NCBI GenBank assembly: GCA_016297495.1
Contig: JAEDGN010000044.1
Coordinates: 1 to 17,445, forward strand
Direction of reading: 5' to 3'
DNA from: Coprococcus sp.
Lineage (GTDB): Bacteria > Bacillota > Clostridia > Lachnospirales > Lachnospiraceae
DNA length: 17,445 nt
Shown here: positions 1 to 8,320 of the stretch, piece by piece
How the letters are laid out: each line of letters begins with the position of its first letter
Numbering within the stretch: the first letter of the stretch is position 1
The notes under the pieces: generated by a model
The model's database searches: none
What the model was told of the DNA's origin: nothing
The model's input: only the letters and a program-made list of their open reading frames with translations
Program-made: the position numbers and the translations under genes

Positions 1-287
1 GCTGCGACAGCTTTTTCTGTTTTGGCCATGCCGATGGCGACACCCAGAGCAAAGAGGATAGGCAGATTATTAAAAATCACAGAACCTGCACTGTTTAATA
101 GTGATAAAAAGGAATAAATGACTGTACCGGGGCCGATCAGGTCCGTTAGATGATAGGCCGACAGCATAGTTGTGTTCGTAAAGGAACTGCCGATACCCAG
201 AAAAAGACCGGCTACCGGAAGTAATGCGATAGGCAGCATGAAAGAACGTCCGACACGCTGCAGAATACCAAAAATATGTTTTCTCAT
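1..287 (-). CDS. PTS sugar permease EIIC (glucose/maltose/GlcNAc family), N-terminal part, cut by window edge
   Basis: Reading the minus strand from the ATG at 287 gives 95 codons that run off position 1. The protein begins MRKHIFGILQRVGRSFMLPI, then a hydrophobic stretch LLPVAGLFLGIGSS, and further on FNNLPILFALGVAIGMAKTEKAVAA. This is the typical start of the EIIC membrane domain of the glucose/maltose/N-acetylglucosamine PTS family: an amphipathic first helix, the LP(I/V)ALLP segment and the LPxLFALGVAIGxA segment. Such proteins carry a sugar across the membrane while the EIIB/EIIA domains phosphorylate it. A GGGAG ribosome-binding site lies just upstream on the minus strand. The substrate cannot be read from this fragment, and any EIIB/EIIA domain lies outside the window. 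It is divergent from the hydrolase gene at 499. Confidence 0.88.
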   Translation of the reverse strand, partial: MRKHIFGILQRVGRSFMLPIALLPVAGLFLGIGSSFTNTTMLSAYHLTDLIGPGTVIYSFLSLLNSAGSVIFNNLPILFALGVAIGMAKTEKAVA

Positions 288-394
288 ATCATAGTCTCCC
301 TGTAAAAAATAGTAGTTACATTCTAGTATGTCCTTTTAATGCCATCTTATCATAAAAAAGAAATATGGAATAGATTTTTGCCCGGGAATCATGG

Positions 395-413
395 ATTTTA
401 TTTTCTATAAAAT
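395..413. repeat. AT-rich inverted repeat in a divergent intergenic region
   Basis: ATTTTAT (395-401) and ATAAAAT (407-413) are perfect inverted arms around a 5-nt spacer, in the 211-bp region between the divergent PTS gene and the hydrolase gene. It could be an operator for either gene, but AT-rich repeats of this size occur by chance. I did not find a convincing -35/-10 pair for either gene in this region. Confidence 0.3.
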
Positions 414-498
414 ATGGTAAACAGCATAGCCCTCTGTTAAAATATAAGTAGTAATTATATAAATATTCATAAGAAGAAAAAGGCTGGGGGCGGAAATA

Positions 499-1452
499 AT
501 GATAGAAAAGTCGGAGTTTTACATTCATTCAACAAACGGAGAGAATAAGCTGCATGTCATTGTCTGGAATCCCATGGATGGTTTGAGGGCCATTGTACAG
601 ATATCCCACGGTATGTCTGAATATGTGGATCGTTATGACCGGCTGGCTACTTTTCTGGCACAGCGTGGCATCCTGGTTATCGGCAATGATCATCTCGGAC
701 ATGGTGAGACGGCGAAGGACAGGGATGAGCTGGGTTATTTTCCGGTAAAGGATCTGTCGAAAACGGTTGTGGACGATCTTTACAAGGTGACAAAGACCAT
801 TCGAGCCAGGTATCCGGATCTTCCGTTCTTTCTGCTGGGGCATAGTATGGGATCCTTTATGGCCAGGCGGTACCTTATGACCTATGGCAGACAGCTGGAT
901 GGTATGATTCTGATGGGTACAGGGTCTCAGCCTCCGGCTGTACTGAAAGCGGCCCGGGCGGCAGCTGACAGTCTCAGCCTTGTGAAAGGCGAAAGACATC
1001 GAAGTAAAATGATGCTGAATCTTGCTTTTGGTACATATAATAAAAGAATCAAACCTGTGCGTACGGAATACGACTGGCTGTCCAGAGATACTGCCAGTGT
1101 AGATGCCTATATGGCGGATCCTTATTGCGGTTTTATGTTTACGCTTAATGGCTATAAGGTCCTGTTTGATGTTTTGTCATTTATACAGGATGCAAAGAAT
1201 ATTCGCAGGCTTCCTGCAGATGTGCCGGTATTTTTTGTGGCGGGCACAGATGATCCGGTGGGGCATTATGGGGAGGATGTGAAGACAATCAGCCGAACTT
1301 ACCGGGAAGCGGGTATGAAACATGTGGATATAAAGCTTTATCCGGGGGACAGACATGAACTGCTGAATGAGGTTGATTATGAACAGGTGCAGGAGGATTT
1401 GTTATCATTTATAGAAGCGCAGCTGGACAGGAGGGACAGATATGTCATTTGA
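499..1452 (+). CDS. Alpha/beta hydrolase, monoacylglycerol lipase / S33 (Hydrolase_4) type
   Basis: A 317-aa cytosolic protein with no signal peptide. The alpha/beta-hydrolase landmarks are in order: oxyanion-hole HG at residues 37-38 (ISHGMSEYVDRY), GNDHLGHGET at 62-71, nucleophile elbow GHSMGS with Ser116, an acid in GTDDPVG (Asp252 most likely) and the catalytic His286 in GDRHELLNE. HGMxEHxxRY-like, DHxGHGxS-like and GHSMGS motifs together mark the monoacylglycerol lipase/lysophospholipase branch, which hydrolyses acyl esters of glycerol or lysolipids; the true substrate is unknown. The ribosome-binding site is a weak, G-rich GGGGGCGG. The last 11 bases overlap the start of the acetyltransferase-fold gene, so the two are probably translationally coupled. 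Confidence 0.87.
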   Translation: MIEKSEFYIHSTNGENKLHVIVWNPMDGLRAIVQISHGMSEYVDRYDRLATFLAQRGILVIGNDHLGHGETAKDRDELGYFPVKDLSKTVVDDLYKVTKTIRARYPDLPFFLLGHSMGSFMARRYLMTYGRQLDGMILMGTGSQPPAVLKAARAAADSLSLVKGERHRSKMMLNLAFGTYNKRIKPVRTEYDWLSRDTASVDAYMADPYCGFMFTLNGYKVLFDVLSFIQDAKNIRRLPADVPVFFVAGTDDPVGHYGEDVKTISRTYREAGMKHVDIKLYPGDRHELLNEVDYEQVQEDLLSFIEAQLDRRDRYVI

Positions 1453-2098
1453 AAAGATTGATATGGAAAAATGGCCAAGAAGGGATCATTATCGCTATTA
1501 TACAGATGATATCAAAACTGCGTATCAGGTGAATGTCCTGCTGGATGTAACGGATTTAAGAAAACGCTGCCATAAGAAAAATATCCGGTTTTATCCGGCC
1601 ATGATCTATGCCATCATGTGGGGGATCAACAATAATGAGAATTTCCGGATGGCCGTTGATGATGAGGGAGAGCTGGGAGTATATGATGTCTGTCATCCTT
1701 CCTATACTATTTTCCATGAAGATGATAAGACCTTTTCCGATATCTGGACGGAGTGGAATGAGGATTTTTCCGTATTTTATGAAGCTGTTGTTAACGATAT
1801 GGAAATGTATAAGGATGTAAAGGGCGTGAAGGCAAAGCCTGACAGGCCCGATGCTTTTACCCCTGTATCCTGCGTGCCGTGGATCCGTTTTACAGGTATA
1901 GGTCATGACACACCGGGACCTCGCCGGATGTATTTTCCGGTGATCACTTTCGGACAATATTATAAGGAGAAAAAACACTGGCTGCTGCCATTTGGACTGT
2001 TTGTCAATCACGCAGCTGCCGATGGTTATCATACATCCAAGCTGCTGAAAGATATTCAGGAGAAGTGCGATCTCTGCAGGGAGTGGATGAAGATTTAG
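1442..2098 (+). CDS. Chloramphenicol acetyltransferase-family (CatA-fold) acyltransferase
   Basis: A 218-aa protein, close to the roughly 215-220 aa usual for type A chloramphenicol acetyltransferases. The C-terminal signature HHxxxDG appears as NHAAADG: the catalytic His is kept (His190) and the Asp too (Asp194), but the preceding His is Asn189. A PWIRFTG segment at 146-152 matches the conserved region before the strand that lines the acceptor pocket. Family members are trimeric and transfer acetyl from acetyl-CoA to chloramphenicol; many chromosomal relatives have unknown acceptors, so resistance should not be assumed. GGAGGG sits just before the ATG, inside the end of the upstream hydrolase gene. 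The pairing with an ester hydrolase suggests a shared small-molecule acyl substrate, which is only an inference. Confidence 0.85.
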   Translation: MSFEKIDMEKWPRRDHYRYYTDDIKTAYQVNVLLDVTDLRKRCHKKNIRFYPAMIYAIMWGINNNENFRMAVDDEGELGVYDVCHPSYTIFHEDDKTFSDIWTEWNEDFSVFYEAVVNDMEMYKDVKGVKAKPDRPDAFTPVSCVPWIRFTGIGHDTPGPRRMYFPVITFGQYYKEKKHWLLPFGLFVNHAAADGYHTSKLLKDIQEKCDLCREWMKI

Positions 2099-2106
2099 AT
2101 CATGAT

Positions 2107-2207
2107 TTTACGGAAAATTTACTTATGTAAGATGAAATGTTGTGTAAACACGACATTGTAAGCAAAATTTTACCTGGATTTTACATGGAATGCCTTTACC
2201 CTTTACA
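2107..2207 (+). promoter_or_regulatory. Pho-box-like array of TTTAC direct repeats
   Basis: TTTAC occurs at 2107, 2118, 2169, 2180, 2195 and 2202. The pairs 2107/2118 and 2169/2180 are exactly 11 bp apart, and 2202 is 22 bp after 2180. Direct repeats of TT(A/T/C)ACA-like units every 11 bp are the known binding pattern of PhoP/PhoB response regulators in Firmicutes. The array lies directly upstream of a Na/Pi cotransporter operon that encodes such a regulator, so activation on phosphate starvation with autoregulation is the natural reading. Binding is inferred from pattern and context. Confidence 0.72.
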
Positions 2208-2222
2208 TGACCATCGTATAAT
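2195..2222 (+). promoter_or_regulatory. Sigma-A-type promoter of the phosphate operon
   Basis: An exact TATAAT -10 hexamer lies at 2217-2222, with TTTACC at 2195-2200 as a -35 (4 of 6 bases) and a 16-bp spacer. The weak -35 is itself one of the TTTAC repeats, as expected for an activator-dependent promoter. Transcription would start near 2229, leaving a leader of about 55 nt. Confidence 0.7.
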
Positions 2223-2231
2223 TTAGGCCGT

Positions 2232-2250
2232 ATAAGGAAAATATCCTTAT
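2232..2250 (+). other. Small hairpin in the leader of the phosphate operon
   Basis: ATAAGGA (2232-2238) and TCCTTAT (2244-2250) are perfect inverted arms with a 5-nt loop, starting almost at the predicted transcript 5' end. There is no T-run after it, so it is not a terminator; it may stabilise the mRNA or be accidental. Confidence 0.4.
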
Positions 2251-2286
2251 TATCGGAGGTTATGAGAAAGAGTAAAGGAGTAATTT

Positions 2287-4074
2287 ATGAGTGTATTTGA
2301 TATCTTGACAATGATAGGTGGTCTTGCGCTTTTCCTGTATGGCATGGAAGTCATGGGCAGCGGTCTGTCAAAAGCTTCCGGCGGCCGAATGGAACGTGTT
2401 CTGGAAAAGATGACAGGTAATGTTCTGAAAGCGGTGCTGCTGGGTGCCGGCGTAACAGCCGTCATTCAGTCTTCATCGGCGACAACAGTCATGGTGGTAG
2501 GTTTTGTCAATTCCGGCATCATGAAACTTTCTCAGGCAGTGGGTGTGATCATGGGTGCCAATATCGGTACGACAGTGACATCCTGGCTTTTAAGCCTGAC
2601 AGGCATACAGGGAGACAATTTGATCCTGAGCTTAATGAAACCGTCATCCTTTTCACCTGTACTGGCTGTCATCGGTGTTGCTTTTCTTATGTTCTCTAAA
2701 AATGAGAAGAAAAAAGACATCGGTACGATCCTGATAGGATTTTCGGTGCTGATGTTCGGTATGGAGACTATGAGCGATGCGGTAAAGCCTCTGGCGAATG
2801 TGCCGGAATTCACCAATATCCTGCTGATGTTCAAAAATCCGCTGCTGGGTATGCTGGCCGGCATGATTCTGACGGCGGTCATCCAGAGCTCTTCGGCTTC
2901 CGTCGGTATCCTGCAGTCTCTCTGTGTGACAGGAGCAGTCAGCTACGGCGCGGCCATCCCGATTATTATGGGACAGAATATCGGTACATGTGTGACAGCA
3001 CTTTTGTCCAGTATCGGCGCATCGAAGAATGCACGAAGAACTGCTTTTGTCCATCTGTATTTTAATATTATCGGAACAGCACTTTTTATGATTCTGTTTT
3101 ATACACTGAATTTTGTGCTGAGTTTTGGATTTGTTGATGAGATAGCCAATCCTGCGGGAATTGCCGTTATTCACAGTATTTTCAATATTCTGGCAACGCT
3201 TATTCTGCTTCCGTTTCATGGTGTTCTGGAGAAGCTGGCCATTGCAACGGTTCGGGATACGGCAGAGGAAGCCGGGTACGCGGCAGAGGAGGAAGAACAG
3301 GCGGATGCCCTGCTTCTGTTGGATGAACGTTTTATCGAAAAACCTGGTTTTGCCATGGAGAATTGTCGTGAGGTTGCCGTCAGAATGGCAGAATTATCCA
3401 GAAAGGCTTTGTTTACAGCCATGGATCTTCTGCTGGATTATGATGAGAAAAAAGCAGAGCATGTTCTGAAGCTGGAGAATGATGTGGACCACTATGAAGA
3501 TAAAATGGGCACCTATCTGATCCAGTTGAGCAGCCGTAACCTGTCGGAGAAAGACAGTAAAATGCTGTCCATGCTGCTGCACTGTATCGGAGATCTGGAA
3601 AGAATCTCTGATCATGCAGTGAACATTATGGAGAGCGCTCAGGAAATGGCATCAAAAGGTATTACATTCTCAGTTAGAGGGGAAGCTGAGCTGGAAGTTT
3701 ATTCCAGAGCAGTACATGATATTATAGAGATGTCTGTTGAAGCCTTCGAGAAGGATGATGCGGCACTGGCCCGGCAGGTGGAACCTCTGGAGGAAGTGAT
3801 CGATCAGCTGAATGATGAGCTGAAGCGCCGGCATGTAGAGCGCCTGCGAAGTGGGGAATGTTCCATGGAGATGGGCTTTGTTTTATCGGATATCACCATT
3901 AATTATGAACGTGTGGCCGATCACTGTTCGAATATTGCGGTTTGTCTTTTACGTATTCATGAAAACGCATTTGATGTCCATCAATATCTTGATGAACTGA
4001 AGGAAAATAAAGACGGAATATTCAGGGAGGCTTATCTGAAGGATAAGGAAATATATGCCCTGCCGCAGCAGTAA
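2287..4074 (+). CDS. Na+/phosphate cotransporter with C-terminal PhoU-like domain
   Basis: A 595-aa inner-membrane protein. The N-terminal ~315 residues hold two Na_Pi_cotrans repeats, each with the signature QSSS (residues 61-64 and 200-203) followed by a glycine-rich GANIGTT (90-96) or GQNIGTC (229-235) segment. This duplicated QSSS architecture is that of NptA/PNaS (SLC34-like) transporters, which bring phosphate in with sodium. From about residue 350 the sequence becomes helical and charged, with E/D-rich PhoU-type helices (DLERISDHAVNIME, YERVADHCSNIAV), a fused PhoU-like domain probably facing the cytosol. AGGAG lies 6 bases before the ATG. It is first in an operon with a response regulator 11 bp downstream and a kinase. 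No pst ABC genes are visible in the window. Confidence 0.92.
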   Translation: MSVFDILTMIGGLALFLYGMEVMGSGLSKASGGRMERVLEKMTGNVLKAVLLGAGVTAVIQSSSATTVMVVGFVNSGIMKLSQAVGVIMGANIGTTVTSWLLSLTGIQGDNLILSLMKPSSFSPVLAVIGVAFLMFSKNEKKKDIGTILIGFSVLMFGMETMSDAVKPLANVPEFTNILLMFKNPLLGMLAGMILTAVIQSSSASVGILQSLCVTGAVSYGAAIPIIMGQNIGTCVTALLSSIGASKNARRTAFVHLYFNIIGTALFMILFYTLNFVLSFGFVDEIANPAGIAVIHSIFNILATLILLPFHGVLEKLAIATVRDTAEEAGYAAEEEEQADALLLLDERFIEKPGFAMENCREVAVRMAELSRKALFTAMDLLLDYDEKKAEHVLKLENDVDHYEDKMGTYLIQLSSRNLSEKDSKMLSMLLHCIGDLERISDHAVNIMESAQEMASKGITFSVRGEAELEVYSRAVHDIIEMSVEAFEKDDAALARQVEPLEEVIDQLNDELKRRHVERLRSGECSMEMGFVLSDITINYERVADHCSNIAVCLLRIHENAFDVHQYLDELKENKDGIFREAYLKDKEIYALPQQ

Positions 4075-4085
4075 GGAGGATTAAA

Positions 4086-4769
4086 ATGTCAATTATTTAC
4101 ATTCTGGAGGATGATCTGAATATTCAGGAAATTGAATCTTATGCACTGAAAAACAGCGGGTATCAGACAGAAGGTTTTGACAATGCCAGGGATTTTTATA
4201 AAAAGATCGCTGAAAAGGTGCCGAATCTTGTACTGCTGGATATTATGCTCCCGGACGCGGACGGGCTCGATGTACTGAGAAAGCTGCGCGCCATGCCGGA
4301 GACCAAGAAACTGCCGATCATTCTGGTAACTGCCAAAACGTCGGAGATCGACAAGGTCAAGGGGCTGGATGTGGGAGCAGACGATTATATTACAAAGCCT
4401 TTCGGCATTATGGAGCTCATTTCCAGAGTCAAAGCGCTGCTTCGAAGGAGTGCTTATGCGGAGGAGGAGAAGTTCCTGACTCTGGGCAGCGTATTTATGG
4501 ATGATGAAAAACATGCGGTCTATGTGCATGATAATGTCTGCGAGCTTACATATAAGGAATATGAATTATTGAAGCTTTTAATGAACAATGCCGGCATTGT
4601 GACGGCCCGCGATACGATTATGGAACGTATCTGGGGTATCGATTTTGAGGGCGAGTCCCGTACACTGGACATGCATATCAAAACCCTCAGGAAAAAGCTG
4701 GGCAATGCGGGGAGCATGATTAAGACAGTAAGAAATGTGGGCTATATCATGTCAGACAGAGAAGATTAA
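4086..4769 (+). CDS. OmpR/PhoB-family response regulator
   Basis: A 227-aa protein with an N-terminal receiver domain and a C-terminal winged-helix DNA-binding domain. Receiver residues are all present: acidic pair Asp9/Asp10, phospho-acceptor Asp52 (in VLLDIMLPDADG), Thr82 and Lys104 (in DDYITKPF). The output domain spans about 130-225 and includes LTYKEYELLKLLMNNAG and RTLDMHIKTLRKKLG, typical of OmpR-type winged helices. A strong AAGGAGG precedes the ATG. The gene lies between the Na/Pi-PhoU transporter and the kinase, so it most likely acts as a PhoB/PhoP-type phosphate regulator that binds the TTTAC repeats upstream of the operon. The exact signal is inferred from context. Confidence 0.92.
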   Translation: MSIIYILEDDLNIQEIESYALKNSGYQTEGFDNARDFYKKIAEKVPNLVLLDIMLPDADGLDVLRKLRAMPETKKLPIILVTAKTSEIDKVKGLDVGADDYITKPFGIMELISRVKALLRRSAYAEEEKFLTLGSVFMDDEKHAVYVHDNVCELTYKEYELLKLLMNNAGIVTARDTIMERIWGIDFEGESRTLDMHIKTLRKKLGNAGSMIKTVRNVGYIMSDRED

Positions 4770-4789
4770 GAAGACAGGAGGAGATGAAG

Positions 4790-6130
4790 ATGCGCGGGAA
4801 AAAGATGAAGCATAAAATATATATGCAGTTCTGTATAATTGCTGCGTTGGCGATTATTGCAACGTCGGCTATTGTTACAGGTCTTTTTTACCGCAGATTC
4901 AAGGCTCAGGTATTCAATGATGTCAGAACCTATGCTTATGTGCTGACCAGTGTGGATGCGTATAATGAGGCGAAACTGATTGATGAGATTCATGAACTGG
5001 ATAATCTCCGCGTGACGATTATCTCCCCCGAAGGAAAAGTTCTGTTGGATACCAATGCGGATATTGGCGGTATGGAGAACCACGGTACCCGTGAGGAAGT
5101 GAAGGAGGCCTTTGAGAAGGGCGAAGGACAGGCGGTCCGGCAGTCCAGGACTGTGGCAAAGGCAACCTATTACTTTGCAGTTTTGATGAAGGATGGCAAT
5201 GTGTTGCGTGTGGCAACAGAAACAGGCAGTATCTTCAGTATTGTCCGGGGAATTGTTCCGATGGTGATGGCGATGTCTCTTCTTCTTTTCATCATCTGTA
5301 TGGTGCTGGGGCGCCTTCTGACGGACAGTCTGCTGCGTCCTATTGAACAGATGGCGAAGAATATGGATTATGTCAGTGAGATTGCTGTTTATGAAGAAAT
5401 GGAACCTTTTATTGATACGATCCGGAGGCAGCATGAGGATATTTTGAAAAATGCCAGTATGCGACAGGACTTTACTGCCAATGTTTCTCATGAACTGAAG
5501 ACGCCGCTGGCAGCTATCTCGGGGTATTCAGAGCTGATTGAAAATGGTATGGTTTCAGAAAAGGATGTGGCCCGTTTTGGTGCCGAGATACATAAGAGTG
5601 CCGACCGTCTGCTGACGCTGATCAATGATACGATCCGTCTGTCAGAGCTGGATGCGACCACGCCGGATAAAGCGATGGAAACCATCGATCTGTATCAGGT
5701 GGCGGACGCATGTATAGATACACTTCAGATCAGCGCTAAAAAACATGATGTTACTTTGAGACTGGAGGGAACTCACTGCAGAATCAGAGCGGAAAAAGGC
5801 ATGGCTGATGAGGTTATTTTTAATTTATGCGATAATGCCATACGCTATAACAATAAGGGCGGCAGTGTGACGGTGACGGTTCTGCCGTCGGATAATCAGG
5901 TGATCCTTGCTGTGAGAGATACGGGCATCGGTATCTCAAAAGAGCATCAGGACAGGATTTTTGAACGATTCTACCGTGTTGATAAAAGCCGTTCCAAATC
6001 CACCGGCGGGACAGGACTGGGGCTTGCAATTGTTAAGCATATCGTGGCAAGAAACGGTGCCAGGATGGAACTGACCAGTGAGGTGGGCAAGGGAACAGAA
6101 ATAAGGATCTACTTTGATAAGGCTGCATGA
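4790..6130 (+). CDS. PhoR-type sensor histidine kinase
   Basis: A 446-aa membrane kinase. I chose the ATG at 4790 because AGGAGG at 4776-4781 is 8 bases away; the in-frame ATG at 4784 is only 2 bases from it. One membrane segment lies near residues 12-33 and another near 152-175, with an extracytoplasmic region of about 115 residues between them. Then come a short HAMP-like linker (RPIEQMAKNMDYVSE), the HisKA H-box FTANVSHELKTPL with His234, the N-box around LCDNAIRYN (346-354), the G1 box DTGIGI (377-382) and GGTGLGLAI (406-414). It would autophosphorylate and pass phosphate to the regulator encoded 20 bases upstream. The PhoU-like domain of the cotransporter may modulate it, as PhoU does for PhoR; this is an inference. 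Confidence 0.9.
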   Translation: MRGKKMKHKIYMQFCIIAALAIIATSAIVTGLFYRRFKAQVFNDVRTYAYVLTSVDAYNEAKLIDEIHELDNLRVTIISPEGKVLLDTNADIGGMENHGTREEVKEAFEKGEGQAVRQSRTVAKATYYFAVLMKDGNVLRVATETGSIFSIVRGIVPMVMAMSLLLFIICMVLGRLLTDSLLRPIEQMAKNMDYVSEIAVYEEMEPFIDTIRRQHEDILKNASMRQDFTANVSHELKTPLAAISGYSELIENGMVSEKDVARFGAEIHKSADRLLTLINDTIRLSELDATTPDKAMETIDLYQVADACIDTLQISAKKHDVTLRLEGTHCRIRAEKGMADEVIFNLCDNAIRYNNKGGSVTVTVLPSDNQVILAVRDTGIGISKEHQDRIFERFYRVDKSRSKSTGGTGLGLAIVKHIVARNGARMELTSEVGKGTEIRIYFDKAA

Positions 6131-6237
6131 TCTGCAGTCTTTTCTTATTTATTTTCACAAAAAAGTCAGAATTTTTTTATGAAAGTATGATATGATTAAG
6201 TGGTAATATGAGGAAGAGCCATTGGAGGTAGATGTAT

Positions 6238-7689
6238 ATGGCAAAGAAGAAAAAAACTGCACGGACGGGGCTGTTGATCGGGATTGTTTCGGTGCTTGTT
6301 CTGATAGCGGCCGTTTATATAGGGATTGGTTTTTATTTTCAGTCCCATTTTTACCCGGGGACAAAGATTAATGAGATGAATTTTTCACTGGCGGATGCCG
6401 GGACAGCGGAGGAGAAGATTCGTGAGGAAGCGGAGGATTATCTGCTGGCTGTGCATGACAGAGAGGACCGGGTGACTTATATCAGTGGTGAAGAAATAGA
6501 TTATCATTATGAATCTGACGGCAGTATTGCCAGGATCCTGGAGGAGCAGAAAGCCATGCTCTGGCCGGTATCTATCGGGGGAGAGCATGATTATAATGTA
6601 GAGGTGAAGATGCTTTTCGATGAGAGTAAACTGGTGACACTGGTTGAAAGAATGGACTGCTTCAAGGAAGAGAATATAGTGGCTCCTGAGGATGCGTATC
6701 TTGAATATACGGAGAATGGCTACGAGATTATTCCTGAGAAGAAGGGTAATCAGCCATTGAAGGAGCAGATCCTTCTGGATGTAAAAGCAGCCGTTGAAGC
6801 CAGGGAAGATGTATTGATTCTGGATGATGATGATTATGTCCGGCCTTCAGTGACGGCTGATGATCCAAAATTGTCAGAAAAGCTGGAGGTTGCTGAAAAA
6901 TATCGGAATATGTCTATCACATATGAGATTGAAGGTTATGATCAGGTATTGGATGGGGAGACGATTCTTTCCTGGATTACGATCGAGGATGATCTGTCGG
7001 TTACAGTCGATGAGAATATGGCGGCTTCTTATGCGCAGCAGCTGGCATCCAAATACAATACATATGCCGATGTGAGAAAATTCAAAACATCTCTTGGTGA
7101 TACCATTGAGATTGGCGGCGGTGATTATGGCTGGATCGTAGACAAGCCGGCTGAGGCCGCGCAGATTGTGGAAGATATCAGGAACGGCGAGCCTGTGAAG
7201 AGGGAGCCCTGCTATGAACAGCGGGCCTTTGTGACGGGCACGGATGATATCGGTTCGACGTATATTGAAATTGATTATACGAAGCAACATTTGTGGTTTT
7301 ATAAAGACGGGCAGCTTGTGGTCGAGTCGGATATTGTATCCGGCAATCTCAATAACGGCAATGGGTCTCCGGATGGTGTGTTTAAAATCATTACCAGAAA
7401 GAGTCCGGCGGTACTGTCCGGTGAGGATTACGAGTCAGAGGTTACGTATTTTCTGCCTTTTGCCTATAATGTGGGCCTGCATGATGCTGACTGGAGAAGT
7501 TCTTTCGGCGGTGATATCTATAAAGGCGGCGGTTCCCACGGATGTGTGAATCTGCCGTTTGAGACGGCTGAGATCCTGTTTGAACAGGCAGAGACCGGTA
7601 CACCGGTGGTGGCCTTTTACAGGGAGGATGTGAAATTGACGTCCAATAATGCAAAGGTTTCCAATGCTTATTCTTACAGTAATGATTAA
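6238..7689 (+). CDS. Membrane-anchored L,D-transpeptidase (YkuD domain)
   Basis: A 483-aa protein. GGAGG at 6224-6228 is 9 bases from the ATG at 6238 (MAKKKK) but only 3 from the in-frame ATG at 6232, so I prefer 6238. A short basic tail is followed by one membrane helix (about 11-35), an extracellular stalk of about 300 residues like the PG_binding_4 domains found in Gram-positive L,D-transpeptidases, and a YkuD domain from about 340. The catalytic motif is GGSHGCVNLP, with Cys436 and His434; a further conserved His lies in YNVGLHDADW (His415). The enzyme forms 3-3 cross-links in peptidoglycan or attaches proteins to it, and such links resist most beta-lactams other than carbapenems. It is followed after 14 bases by a small membrane protein gene. 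Confidence 0.9.
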   Translation: MAKKKKTARTGLLIGIVSVLVLIAAVYIGIGFYFQSHFYPGTKINEMNFSLADAGTAEEKIREEAEDYLLAVHDREDRVTYISGEEIDYHYESDGSIARILEEQKAMLWPVSIGGEHDYNVEVKMLFDESKLVTLVERMDCFKEENIVAPEDAYLEYTENGYEIIPEKKGNQPLKEQILLDVKAAVEAREDVLILDDDDYVRPSVTADDPKLSEKLEVAEKYRNMSITYEIEGYDQVLDGETILSWITIEDDLSVTVDENMAASYAQQLASKYNTYADVRKFKTSLGDTIEIGGGDYGWIVDKPAEAAQIVEDIRNGEPVKREPCYEQRAFVTGTDDIGSTYIEIDYTKQHLWFYKDGQLVVESDIVSGNLNNGNGSPDGVFKIITRKSPAVLSGEDYESEVTYFLPFAYNVGLHDADWRSSFGGDIYKGGGSHGCVNLPFETAEILFEQAETGTPVVAFYREDVKLTSNNAKVSNAYSYSND

Positions 7690-7703
7690 CAGGAGGATGG
7701 CAG

Positions 7704-8240
7704 ATGTATTTTTTAATCGGACTTGGAATTATACTGGCCATTGTCTATGGCAATATGCTGTTTGATTACATAAAAAACAGAAAGGGCAAGAATAAACAGG
7801 ATAGTGAAGGCTTGACGGAGAAGCCTGAGCTTTCGGAGAAAGCAGAGACAAAGGAATCGCTGCCTGTACAGAGCGGGATAGCCTCTTCGCTGATTCTGGC
7901 AGAGATTATCGAACAGAAGATCAAACAGAAACAGAATATATTCGGCTTGCCGCTGACTTTGTGTGAATCAGACGGACATGGAAAGCTGGTGGCCCTGGAT
8001 CAGGAAGATGATATTTATATTATAGAGACGGCAATCAGGCCGGAATATACGGATTTCAGGGAGCAGGTGCTGGAGGATATGGCGGCGGAGAGACGCCGCA
8101 TCAGCAGAGGCACTGCAGAGAGAAGAGTCTATGGGATTATTTGTACGGATCATCCGACGGAATCTCTGAAAGCATTTGCAGAGACTGAAAAGGCCATACG
8201 GCTGTTCCGGTTTGATATTGTATTCCGGAATATTATGTAG
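7704..8240 (+). CDS. Membrane-anchored protein of unknown function, possible degenerate PD-(D/E)XK-like domain
   Basis: A 178-aa protein with an N-terminal hydrophobic helix (residues 1-16), a charged lysine/glutamate-rich linker (22-55) and a cytosolic domain from about 58. I do not recognise the family with certainty. The segment with Gly93, IYIIE (Glu108) and then RVYGIICTDHPTESLKAF and IRLFRFDIVF is ordered like the core of NucS/DUF91-type PD-(D/E)XK nucleases (GxxD, (V/I)xExK, then a VRGIIIA-type strand). The first Asp is Val96 and the Lys is Ala110, so if the fold is right it should be catalytically dead. This comparison is from memory of the family. AGGAGG lies 7 bases before the ATG. 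It is probably in one transcript with the L,D-transpeptidase 14 bases upstream. Confidence 0.7.
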   Translation: MYFLIGLGIILAIVYGNMLFDYIKNRKGKNKQDSEGLTEKPELSEKAETKESLPVQSGIASSLILAEIIEQKIKQKQNIFGLPLTLCESDGHGKLVALDQEDDIYIIETAIRPEYTDFREQVLEDMAAERRRISRGTAERRVYGIICTDHPTESLKAFAETEKAIRLFRFDIVFRNIM

Positions 8241-8320
8241 ACTTCTTTGCCGGAAGTATGCAGATATGGCTGGGAAATTACGAATTGTTACGTTGATTTT
8301 CTTAAATTTATATAAAAACC

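Noticed and set aside
1442..2098. Assigning the acyltransferase as a chloramphenicol resistance gene
   Set aside because: The signature is changed to NHAAADG and the gene sits in a coupled pair with a hydrolase; family membership is clear but the acceptor is not.
6123..6150. Terminator after the sensor kinase (CTGCA/TGCAG stem and T-rich tail)
   Set aside because: The stem is only 5 bp and overlaps the stop codon region, too weak to call; the operon end remains unmarked.
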